Shown: positions 57,317 to 64,000 of the stretch, one piece after another | Numbering within the stretch: position 1 is the first letter of the stretch | Layout of the letters: every line of letters begins with the position of its first letter | From: Aerococcaceae bacterium DSM 111021 | GTDB taxonomy: Bacteria; Bacillota; Bacilli; Lactobacillales; Aerococcaceae | NCBI GenBank assembly: GCA_020112395.1 | Contig: JACCEK010000002.1 | Location: 620,001 to 684,000, forward strand | DNA: 64,000 nucleotides | Direction of reading: 5' to 3' | The notes under the pieces: generated by a model | The model's database searches: none | What the model was told of the DNA's origin: nothing | The model's input: the letters and a program-made list of their open reading frames with translations, nothing else | Translations under genes and position numbers: made by a program

Positions 57317-57363
57317 ACTGGAGCGAGTTATTCTTCTTGATTGAATAGCTCGTTCCCTTTTTG
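57317..57363 (+). terminator. Terminator after glnA
   Basis: GGAGCGAGTTATTC and GAATAGCTCGTTCC around TTCTTGATT, followed by a T run. Confidence 0.88.
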
Positions 57364-57377
57364 TTTGTTGAAGCCGG

Positions 57378-57406
57378 TTGCACATCGAATTTGAATATGC
57401 TATGAT
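57378..57406 (+). promoter_or_regulatory. Promoter of the thiamine transporter operon
   Basis: TTGCAC and TATGAT separated by 17 bases, just before the riboswitch. Confidence 0.7.
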
Positions 57407-57414
57407 TTCTGTAC

Positions 57415-57498
57415 AACACAAGGGGTGCTTCGGCTGAGATGGGATTTACCTGAACTCTATGAACCTGAATGAGTTAAGACTCGCGTAGGGATGTGAAT
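57415..57498 (+). ncRNA. TPP riboswitch aptamer (THI element)
   Basis: Contains all conserved blocks in order: AGGGGTGCTTCGGCTGAGAT (P2/J, 57421-57440), ACCTGAAC, GAACCTGAATGAGTT and GCGTAGGGATGTG. These match the thi box of thiamine pyrophosphate riboswitches. Located before a thiamine-related transporter operon. Confidence 0.96.
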
Positions 57499-57564
57499 TA
57501 GTAAAGTCAATGTATATTGGCGCTGTTTTTCGTTTGTGCGCCTATACCTTTATAGATTTCATTC

Positions 57565-57615
57565 AACCTGCCTTGATTCATGCACTTTGTGTCGTGAATA
57601 TGAGGGAGGTTTTTT
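57565..57615 (+). terminator. Expression platform hairpin of the TPP riboswitch
   Basis: AACCTGCCT, ATTCA and CAC pair with GTG, TGAAT and AGGGAGGTT (57565-57611), with TTTTTT at the end. The 3' arm contains the GAGGGAGG ribosome binding site of the first gene, so folding would both terminate transcription and hide the RBS. Confidence 0.75.
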
Positions 57616-57618
57616 ATT

Positions 57619-57915
57619 ATGTCAAATTGTAGTATCGCTTTACAAATCCTACCAATGGGTACGGATCAAGAAACAACGTTGAAGGTTGTTGATTCAGTGA
57701 TTGCTTTTATAGCATCTAAGACAGATCAATATGAAGTAGCAGCGTTCGAGACAACGATTCAAGGTGACTATGATGAATTGATGCCTATCTTGAAGGAAGC
57801 AATTCAAATTGCTTCAAAATCACATCACAAAATTTTTACTAATGTAAAGATTAGTTATGATACGAAAGGGCCAGTGTTAACCATTGAAGATAAAACTACA
57901 AAACATCGTCACTAA
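57619..57915 (+). CDS. Thiamine-binding protein, YkoF/MTH1187 family
   Basis: A 98-residue protein with the ferredoxin-like MTH1187/YkoF fold that binds thiamine or its hydroxymethylpyrimidine part in relatives. Recognised by SIALQILPMG, TTIQGDYDELMPILKEA and VKISYDTKGP. First gene after the TPP riboswitch. The next gene begins inside its last codons, so the two are coupled. Confidence 0.88.
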   Translation: MSNCSIALQILPMGTDQETTLKVVDSVIAFIASKTDQYEVAAFETTIQGDYDELMPILKEAIQIASKSHHKIFTNVKISYDTKGPVLTIEDKTTKHRH

Positions 57916-58672
57916 TTACGCCCCGTGGATTCTTGGCATAAGCATTGTAATCTTCTGGGAAGTTGCGGCAATATTAGGTTGGTTGCCAGAATTTATTATT
58001 CCTGCTCCAAGTGAAGTGATTATTGCTTTAGTAGAAGATAGAGAGAATTTATGGATAAACAGTCAAGTGACACTTATCCAAGCTTTTATTGGGTTAGCGA
58101 TTGGGATTGTATTAGCCTTCTTTCTTGCGATTATTATGGATGTTATACCATGGTTGCACCGGGCATTGTATCCAATGCTTGTGATTACTCAGACAATACC
58201 TACGGTAGCTATTGCGCCAATTCTAGTTCTTTGGCTAGGATACGATATGACCCCAAAGATTGTGCTCGTAGTTCTTACTACTCTGTTTCCAATTATTATT
58301 AGTATTTTGAACGGCTTTGCTCAAGCGGATAATGATGCGATTCAATTGCTTCAGTTAATGGGGGCAAATCGTTGGCAAATCTTACGTCACGTTAAATTAC
58401 CTTCAAGTATGACGTATTTTTTGAGTGGTCTAAGGGTAAGTGTTTCTTACGCTTTTGTGAGTTCAGTTGTGGCAGAGTGGTTGGGTGGTTTTGAAGGACT
58501 CGGGGTGTATATGATTCAAACCAAGCGTGCTTTTGCTTACGACAAGATGTTTGCAGTGATTGTGTTAATTTCACTATTAAGCTTGTTCTTTATGGGAGTT
58601 GTGTCCTTCGTTGAAAAATACTTAACACCGTGGCGCTTTAATCAAATGAAGAGAATTAGAGGAGAAGAGTAA
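57884..58672 (+). CDS. thiX: Thiamine-precursor ABC transporter permease
   Basis: A 262-residue permease with six predicted helices and the cytoplasmic loop LMGANRWQILRHVKLPSSM. The only possible start is TTG 57884, overlapping the end of the preceding gene by 32 bases, without a clear RBS, which suggests translational coupling. It belongs to the NitT/TauT-like group used by ThiXYZ (hydroxymethylpyrimidine or formylaminopyrimidine uptake). Substrate is inferred from the riboswitch. Confidence 0.88.
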   Translation: MKIKLQNIVTNYAPWILGISIVIFWEVAAILGWLPEFIIPAPSEVIIALVEDRENLWINSQVTLIQAFIGLAIGIVLAFFLAIIMDVIPWLHRALYPMLVITQTIPTVAIAPILVLWLGYDMTPKIVLVVLTTLFPIIISILNGFAQADNDAIQLLQLMGANRWQILRHVKLPSSMTYFLSGLRVSVSYAFVSSVVAEWLGGFEGLGVYMIQTKRAFAYDKMFAVIVLISLLSLFFMGVVSFVEKYLTPWRFNQMKRIRGEE

Positions 58673-58673
58673 T

Positions 58674-59660
58674 ATGACGAATTTTTTTAAGAAATTAATG
58701 GGTGCTTTAATAATTAGTATCTCATTACTGATGCCTACGAATGCATCGGCTCAAGATGGACAAATTGAATTTATTTTAGATTGGGTACCTAATACGAATC
58801 ATACTGGTTTGTATGTTGCTTTAGAAAAAGGATACTTTGAGGAAGCGGGAGTGGATGTGACTATTCGCAGACCGCCAGAGGGAAGTACGACAGAATTGGT
58901 TGGTTTAGGTCAGGCTCAGTTTGGTATTAGTTTTCAAGATAGTTTAGCAACCCGTTTAGCCGGCGGGCTTCCTGTTACTGCTGTTGCAACAATTGTGGAA
59001 CACAATACGAGTGGGATTATTGCTCGAGAAGACAGTCAAATCACAATGCCTGTTGAGATGGAAGGACATACTTATGGTACGTGGAATGATCCCATTGAAC
59101 TTGGGATGTTAGAGCATATTATTACAAGTGAAGGCGGAGATTACTCACAAGTTGAGTTAGTACCTAATCAAGCCGATAATTCTATTGTTGGTTTAGCGAA
59201 TTCAATGTTTGAATCAGCATGGGTGTACTACGCTTGGGACGGTATGATGGCAGAGAATCAAGGTGTTTCTACGAATTTCTTTTATTTTAGAGATTATGCA
59301 GAAGAGCTGGATTTCTACTCTCCAATTATTATAGCTAACAATGATTACTTAGCGAATAGCCCTGAAGAAGCTTCTAAAGTGGTTCAAGCCATCAAACATG
59401 GTTACCAATATGCCATTGAGAATCCAGAAGAAGCGACGGATATTTTACTGCAACATGCACCCGAATTAGAAGGACAACGTGAATTCGTCTTAGCTTCTCA
59501 AGAATGGATTAATGAACGATATACGAGTGATCCAACAAATTGGGGTCAAATTGAAGAAGAACGTTGGAATGCTTTCTATAAGTGGTTATATGAGAGTGAG
59601 TTAACTGAAGTTGATTTAACTCAAGAGAGTTACTTCACGAATGAATTTTTAGGAGAATAA
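58674..59660 (+). CDS. thiY: Thiamine-precursor binding protein (NMT1/ThiY-like)
   Basis: A 328-residue exported protein. Signal peptide MTNFFKKLMGALIISISLLM to about NASAQDG, with no lipobox cysteine. The mature start IEFILDWVPNTNHTGLYVAL and ALEKGYFEEAGVDV are typical of NMT1/THI5-like proteins that bind pyrimidine precursors of thiamine. The gene begins one base after the thiX stop. Confirmed by context: TPP riboswitch, permease and ATPase. Confidence 0.92.
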   Translation: MTNFFKKLMGALIISISLLMPTNASAQDGQIEFILDWVPNTNHTGLYVALEKGYFEEAGVDVTIRRPPEGSTTELVGLGQAQFGISFQDSLATRLAGGLPVTAVATIVEHNTSGIIAREDSQITMPVEMEGHTYGTWNDPIELGMLEHIITSEGGDYSQVELVPNQADNSIVGLANSMFESAWVYYAWDGMMAENQGVSTNFFYFRDYAEELDFYSPIIIANNDYLANSPEEASKVVQAIKHGYQYAIENPEEATDILLQHAPELEGQREFVLASQEWINERYTSDPTNWGQIEEERWNAFYKWLYESELTEVDLTQESYFTNEFLGE

Positions 59661-59661
59661 T

Positions 59662-60390
59662 ATGTTATCTATTCAAGACGTTGGTTTTCATTACGGAAAC
59701 CATCAAGTGTTAAACAATATCAATATACAGCTACAAAAGGGCGAGACTGTTGCAATACTGGGCCCGAGCGGAGTTGGAAAGACGACACTTTTTAACCTTA
59801 TCGCAGGAATTAATGACGTTCAGAAAGGGCAGATACAACTTGATGGATCAAAAGAAATCAAAGGTCAAATCAGTTATATGCTTCAAAAAGACATGTTGTA
59901 TCCTCATTACACAGTGATTGAAAACATTATGTTACCACGAATCATTCAAGGTGAAGATAAGCGTCACGCACGTGAGCATGCTTTGAAGTTATTAGATATC
60001 TTTCAGTTAAAAGAATGGGCTAACTATTATCCTCATGCTTTGAGTGGAGGGATGAGACAACGTGTCGCTTTTATGAGAACAGCAGCCTTTGGAAGACAAT
60101 GGTTGCTTTTAGACGAAGCCTTCAGTGCATTAGATGCAATTACAAGACGTCAACTTCATCAGTGGTTTATTGATTACCGTGAAAAAATGGATTGGTCGTC
60201 ATTGATTATTACGCATGATGTGGATGAGGCCTTAATTCTGTCTAATCGCGTCTATATTATAAAAGGACAACCAGGGGAAATGACCTTTGAACTACCCGTT
60301 GATTTTAATCTTTATGATGTAGAGAAAGTGATTTTTGAGCCAGATTTTATTGAAGCGAAACGCCAATTATTGCAAGAATTAAATGAATAA
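59662..60390 (+). CDS. thiZ: Thiamine-precursor ABC transporter ATPase
   Basis: A 242-residue ATPase. Walker A GPSGVGKTT (34-42), Q-loop LQKDMLYPHYTV, signature LSGGMRQRVAFMR, Walker B WLLLDEAFSALD (note EAF in place of the usual EPF) and H-loop ITHDVDEA. Follows thiY by one base. Last gene of the operon; terminator downstream. Confidence 0.93.
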   Translation: MLSIQDVGFHYGNHQVLNNINIQLQKGETVAILGPSGVGKTTLFNLIAGINDVQKGQIQLDGSKEIKGQISYMLQKDMLYPHYTVIENIMLPRIIQGEDKRHAREHALKLLDIFQLKEWANYYPHALSGGMRQRVAFMRTAAFGRQWLLLDEAFSALDAITRRQLHQWFIDYREKMDWSSLIITHDVDEALILSNRVYIIKGQPGEMTFELPVDFNLYDVEKVIFEPDFIEAKRQLLQELNE

Positions 60391-60435
60391 AAAAGTAGCC
60401 AGGTGATTAAGTTTAGTCGCCTGGCTACTCTTTAT
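60389..60435. terminator. Bidirectional terminator
   Basis: AGTAGCCAGG/CCTGGCTACT with a partly paired inner segment, A run before and T-rich tail after. Shared by thiZ and the convergent PPC-domain gene. Confidence 0.9.
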
Positions 60436-60436
60436 T

Positions 60437-60862
60437 TTACTTATCAAAATTTAAGACGTTTAAGCCAGTAGACTCTTCAACTGAACGTTCAACGCTCCCG
60501 TTAATAATATGAATAAATACTTCACCAGCTCCACCAATAATAGCCTCATCTAGGTCTCCACCAAAAGCAATCCCTTTATTATCGCCAAAAGTTGCATGAA
60601 AATGACCATAGTAAGCCCCATCCATTTGGGTGACATTACCTAACAATGCAGTCAATTCTAAAAACTCATTGAATTCATTGATTTTGTAATCACCTGAATC
60701 GATATCGAAGATTCCAATTTTAGCACTTTCCGTAGCGCCGATGCCACTGACTGTCGCTAAAGTAACTTGTTCTTTTTCACAGGCTAATTGAATAGACTCT
60801 TTGACTTTGTCGCCACGATCTAAACGTAATACGATTGTCTGGTCAAAACGACGGTAATCCAT
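60437..60862 (-). CDS. PPC/DUF296-domain protein
   Basis: A 141-residue protein consisting of one PPC domain, recognised by RRFDQTIVLRLDRGDKVKES, ATVSGIGATESAKIGIFD, YYGHFHATFGD with the metal-type histidines and AFGGDLDEAIIGGAGEVFI. ATG 60862 follows GAGGAGTG by seven bases. Related proteins bind DNA in plants and archaea, but the bacterial single-domain form has no settled function. Separated from the deaminase gene by 71 bases, so they may share a transcript. Confidence 0.85.
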   Translation of the reverse strand: MDYRRFDQTIVLRLDRGDKVKESIQLACEKEQVTLATVSGIGATESAKIGIFDIDSGDYKINEFNEFLELTALLGNVTQMDGAYYGHFHATFGDNKGIAFGGDLDEAIIGGAGEVFIHIINGSVERSVEESTGLNVLNFDK

Positions 60863-60933
60863 ATTTATCACTCCTCTTATCATTAAGATAACCAAATAAA
60901 TTGTTAATCACAATTGAAAGGCTGTAGTTTAAG

Positions 60934-61410
60934 TTATTTTGTATGGAGTTGAATGTGTAATTGATGAACAACTTCAGATAAGTCAGGATCAGGACCAGCA
61001 ACATTGGCATCTCGAATCACCTCTTGGATAGATAGGTTATGTACGGGAGACGGTTTAACGTTTAATTCTTTTAACCAGCTTGATAATTGTTTTGAAGAAC
61101 TTGCATAAACAATCCGTCCTAATCCAACCCAAGCATGGGCAGCAGCACACATTGGGCAATGCTCACCAGAAGTATATACTATGGCTTTCGCTCTTTCTTC
61201 AGGTGTCATATTATCAGCAGCCCAACGTGCGATTTCAAACTCTGGATGTTGTGTGTGATCTCCTCCAGAGACATGATTATGATCTTCGAATAGGATATCA
61301 CCGGCTTCTGAAACTAGAATTGAACCGAATGGTTCATCTCCCTTATTCAAAGCAGTTTCAGCTAGCTCGACGCAAATTTTCAGAAACTCTTTATCTTTTA
61401 TTGATAGCAT
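60934..61410 (-). CDS. Cytidine/deoxycytidylate deaminase-family protein (guanine-deaminase-like)
   Basis: A 158-residue zinc deaminase. The zinc motif is HPEFEIARWAA (His ligand and catalytic Glu) with the paired cysteines in GEHCPMCAAAHAW. The HPE in place of the common HAE and the SGEHCPMC context place it in a guanine/cytosine deaminase-like subgroup; it is not TadA, whose anticodon-binding features are absent. The substrate is uncertain. Confidence 0.82.
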   Translation of the reverse strand: MLSIKDKEFLKICVELAETALNKGDEPFGSILVSEAGDILFEDHNHVSGGDHTQHPEFEIARWAADNMTPEERAKAIVYTSGEHCPMCAAAHAWVGLGRIVYASSSKQLSSWLKELNVKPSPVHNLSIQEVIRDANVAGPDPDLSEVVHQLHIQLHTK

Positions 61411-61581
61411 AATTAATCACTCCTTCTTTAAACTGAGTATAACAGGTACGCCACTAGAATTCGTCTGAAATGAATCCATTAGAAACTTATCACAATGCCT
61501 ATTCGTTTTTGCTTTGTGATTAATGTGTTAAAATAAATATAATATATACAGTTTGAATATAATGAGAAGTGGGGTAATGGA

Positions 61582-63066
61582 ATGGATAACGTAAATGGTG
61601 TATTAATGCAATATTTCGAATGGTACTTACCTGATGATGGTAAGCATTGGCAACGCTTAAAAGAAGATGCAAAACATTTAGCTTCGATTGGTATTACATC
61701 AGTGTGGATGCCTCCGGCATTTAAAGCGACTGGAACGGGGGACGCTGGTTATGGTGTTTATGATATTTTTGACTTAGGTGAATTCGATCAACATGGTAGT
61801 GTTCGTACAAAGTATGGAACAAAGGATGAATACTTGGATGCAATTAATGCGTTGAAAGAGAACGGGATTAAGCCGATTGCAGATATTGTCTTGAATCATA
61901 AAGCAAATGGGGATAAAAAAGAAACATTCACAGTAATGAAGATGGATCCAGAAAATCGTCAAAAACCTATCTCAGAACCTTATGAGATTGAAGGTTATAC
62001 TCACTTTAAGTTCCCAGGAAGAAATAAAAAATACAATGATTTTGAATGGCATTGGTATCATTTCTCAGGAATTGATTATGATGCGCGTAATGATGAGACA
62101 GGAATTTTCCAAATCCAGGGGGAGAATAAAGGCTGGGCAGATAATGAAGATGTTGATGGCGAAAAAGGGAATTTTGACTACTTAATGTTTTCTGATATCG
62201 ATTTTGACCATCCCGAAGTCATTCAAAACGTGAAAGACTGGGCAGCATGGTTTATTGAAACAACAGGTATATCCGGATTCAGACTTGATGCAATTAAGCA
62301 TATCGACCGAGAAGTCGTTGCGAATTTAGTATCTATCTTAACGGATACCCTAGGAGCAGAGAATTTCTATGTGTTCGGCGAGTATTGGGTAGCTGATTAT
62401 GAGTCAAAAGCGGATTACTTAGAAGATATAGATTATGAGTTTGACTTAGTAGATGTTAAATTACATATGAATTTCTTTGATGCGAGTCAAAAAGGTGAAT
62501 CTTATGATTTAAGTACAATATTTGATGGAACACTAATGAAGGAAAATCCATGGAGTGCTGTAACTTTCGTTGAAAATCATGATACTCAGCGTGGACAATC
62601 ATTAGAATCCTTTGTCGAAGATTGGTTCAAGCCCCTTGCTTATGGAATTATACTCCTTAGTGAGCAAGGTTTACCGACGGTCTTCTATGGTGATTACTAT
62701 GGGGTAGAAGGTGACTTTGGGCAAACGAGCTTCCAAGAAACTATTGATAAGCTACTCTATATCCGTCGTACATTTGCATATGGTGAGCAATATAGTTATT
62801 TTGATGACCAGCATGTTGTTGGTTGGACTCGTCAAGGTAATGAATCATTCCCAGATGGTTTAGCTACTGTTATTAGTAACAATAGTGGTGGGGAGAAACG
62901 TATGCAAGTATCAACCGCTCAACCTGGTGAGATATTTGTTGATTATTTAGGTCATCATGAGGGTGAAGTAACGATTGAAGAGGATGGCTGGGGAACTTTC
63001 CCGGTGAATGGTGGATCAATTTCTGTTTGGGCTCCGCGTGATATTGAAGAACATTTAAATAATTAA
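61582..63066 (+). CDS. Cytoplasmic alpha-amylase (GH13)
   Basis: A 494-residue glycosidase without a signal peptide, so intracellular, acting on glycogen or maltodextrins. It starts NGVLMQYFEWYLPDDGKHW as in AmyA-type alpha-amylases. Catalytic triad: nucleophile in GFRLDAIKHID, acid in VFGEYWVAD and the third aspartate in VENHDTQRG; ADIVLNHKANGD is the first conserved region. C-terminal beta domain ends SISVWAPRDIEEH. Monocistronic; a TATAAT near 61540-61545 is a plausible -10. Distinct from the treA gene, which is another GH13 enzyme. Confidence 0.93.
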   Translation: MDNVNGVLMQYFEWYLPDDGKHWQRLKEDAKHLASIGITSVWMPPAFKATGTGDAGYGVYDIFDLGEFDQHGSVRTKYGTKDEYLDAINALKENGIKPIADIVLNHKANGDKKETFTVMKMDPENRQKPISEPYEIEGYTHFKFPGRNKKYNDFEWHWYHFSGIDYDARNDETGIFQIQGENKGWADNEDVDGEKGNFDYLMFSDIDFDHPEVIQNVKDWAAWFIETTGISGFRLDAIKHIDREVVANLVSILTDTLGAENFYVFGEYWVADYESKADYLEDIDYEFDLVDVKLHMNFFDASQKGESYDLSTIFDGTLMKENPWSAVTFVENHDTQRGQSLESFVEDWFKPLAYGIILLSEQGLPTVFYGDYYGVEGDFGQTSFQETIDKLLYIRRTFAYGEQYSYFDDQHVVGWTRQGNESFPDGLATVISNNSGGEKRMQVSTAQPGEIFVDYLGHHEGEVTIEEDGWGTFPVNGGSISVWAPRDIEEHLNN

Positions 63067-63096
63067 ATTCAGAAAAATAAAAACAATCAAAAACTA

Positions 63097-63180
63097 GAAC
63101 CTTGTAGGTTTGTTAGAGAAATTAGAGTATAATGTGTTTCAGTTATTCCTAACAGATGACAAGGTTTTGGTTTTTATTTT
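63097..63180 (+). other. Long stem-loop after the amylase gene
   Basis: AACCTTGT (near 63100) pairs with ACAAGGTT (near 63161), and GTTAG with CTAAC inside, leaving a loop of about 35 bases; followed by TTGGTTTTTATTTT. It may act as the terminator. The rest of the 260-base gap up to dut holds a short palindrome CAGTATACTG near 63201. Confidence 0.5.
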
Positions 63181-63328
63181 AGTAAGTTCATATATTGTTC
63201 AGTATACTGTGATAGATTATTGAAAGAATTTTCATAAAATAATCATAGAAAATCAAACGGTTAGTCTCCATTTAGTGCTTGAAATTTGATAGAATAGAAT
63301 ATAGGAAACTGATAGAAAGAGGATGACA

Positions 63329-63889
63329 ATGACAGATATGAAATTACGAGGCTTTGAAGTAGTCGAAGCTTACCATGATAAAGATATTCAAATACCACAA
63401 CGTTCGACAACTCACGCAGCGGGTTATGATATTGAATCAGCCGAGACAATTGTTATTCCAAGTATGGTGAAGCAATTACTCGGTTATTTTGCTGGCAAAT
63501 TCCGTACAATGTTTAACATTGCTTTTGCTAACCAAACTGAATTAGAGGAAGAGTCTTCATTACTTAAATCAACATTAGTTCCAACGGGACTTAAATCATA
63601 CATGCAAGAAGATGAGTACTTACAAATTGTAAACCGTTCAAGCAATCCTTTAAAACGATTCTTAAGCTTACCTAATAGTATTGGTATTATTGATCAAGAT
63701 TATTATGATAACGAGAAGAATGAAGGACATATTTATGTTCAATTAATCAATTATGGTTTAACAGACTTCACAATTCAAAAGGGCGATCGAATTGCTCAAG
63801 GAATCTTCACAAAGTTTCTAAAAACTGATGGCGATGAAGGCGGATTAGTTCAACGTACTGGTGGGTTTGGATCTTCAGATACTGAATAG
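63329..63889 (+). CDS. dut: dUTP diphosphatase
   Basis: A 186-residue trimeric dUTPase hydrolysing dUTP to dUMP and pyrophosphate. ATG 63329 sits seven bases after GAGG; ATG 63323 overlaps the site. Conserved motifs: HAAGYDIESAE (I), VNRSSNPLKRFLSLPNSIG (II-III), INYGLTDFTIQKGDRIAQGIF (IV region; shown by ends INYGLTDF and KGDRIAQ) and QRTGGFGSSD (V). About 40 residues (KQLLGYFAGKFRTMF...) are inserted between motifs I and II compared with the short form. The next gene is radA. Confidence 0.93.
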   Translation: MTDMKLRGFEVVEAYHDKDIQIPQRSTTHAAGYDIESAETIVIPSMVKQLLGYFAGKFRTMFNIAFANQTELEEESSLLKSTLVPTGLKSYMQEDEYLQIVNRSSNPLKRFLSLPNSIGIIDQDYYDNEKNEGHIYVQLINYGLTDFTIQKGDRIAQGIFTKFLKTDGDEGGLVQRTGGFGSSDTE

Positions 63890-63906
63890 ATTAAAGGAGG
63901 TCAATA

Positions 63907-64000
63907 GTGGCTAAAAAGAAAATAATGTTTGAATGTTTAGCCTGCGGCTACGAAACTCCTAAATGGCTAGGTAAATGTCCCAGTTGTGGGGCATGGAATC
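63907..64000 (+). CDS. radA: DNA repair protein RadA (5' part, cut by window edge)
   Basis: A GTG start at 63907 follows AAAGGAGG and opens a frame to the window end (31 codons). It reads AKKKIMFECLACGYETPKWL and then KCPSCGAWN, the four-cysteine zinc finger that opens RadA/Sms. RadA is a RecA-like helicase acting in recombination. The gene begins 17 bases after dut, so they probably share an operon. Confidence 0.95.
   Translation, partial: MAKKKIMFECLACGYETPKWLGKCPSCGAWN

Overview
The window is a chromosomal segment from a low-GC Gram-positive coccus or rod of the order Lactobacillales. The gene families and the absence of sporulation genes point to an Aerococcaceae or Carnobacteriaceae-like organism, but that family placement is inference. 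The replication origin lies inside it, near 30.8-32.8 kb: rpmH, rnpA, yidC and jag run leftward, and dnaA, dnaN, yaaA, recF, gyrB and gyrA run rightward.

Layout. 1-8.6 kb: an integral membrane protein cut by the window edge, a divergent peptide ABC transporter (fused two-domain ATPase, two permeases with long N-terminal membrane extensions, and a binding protein whose domain order looks circularly permuted) and a LysR regulator. 8.6-13.1 kb: lepB, then mnmE-NUDIX-mnmG, which serve tRNA wobble uridine modification. 13.1-22.8 kb: treR with a serine hydrolase, a GerMN lipoprotein, an FMN reductase, an orphan aroQ, a possible small RNA, and a trehalose operon (treP-treA-acetyltransferase) whose promoter carries a TreR-like operator and a CcpA-like site. 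23-28.2 kb: ugpBAEC-glpQ for glycerophosphodiester/glycerol-3-phosphate uptake, with PhoP-type direct repeats upstream. 28.2-40.4 kb: origin region. 40.6-43 kb: serC-serA. 43.1-48.8 kb: rpsF-ssb-rpsR, gdpP (interrupted by one in-frame stop codon), rplI and dnaB, with ParB-binding parS palindromes. 48.8-52.4 kb: a secreted metallopeptidase convergent with an LPXTG surface protein. 52.5-57.3 kb: purA, a C39-like peptidase, glnR-glnA. 57.4-60.4 kb: a TPP riboswitch controlling a thiamine-precursor ABC transporter. 60.4-64 kb: a PPC-domain protein, a deaminase, a cytoplasmic alpha-amylase, dut and the start of radA.

How genes work together: the origin-flanking block carries replication initiation, clamp, gyrase, helicase, SSB and putative parS sites. 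Nutrient uptake is organised in regulons readable from DNA: TreR/CcpA for trehalose, PhoP for ugp, GlnR for glutamine synthetase, and TPP for thiamine precursors. The most unusual items are the permuted substrate-binding protein with its extended permeases, the absence of a lipobox in all three ABC binding proteins although real lipoproteins are present, the nonsense codon in gdpP, a structured promoter-to-terminator unit at 18.5-18.7 kb with no convincing protein, and a structured non-coding stretch after gyrA. All calls come from reading the sequence; no database search was run.
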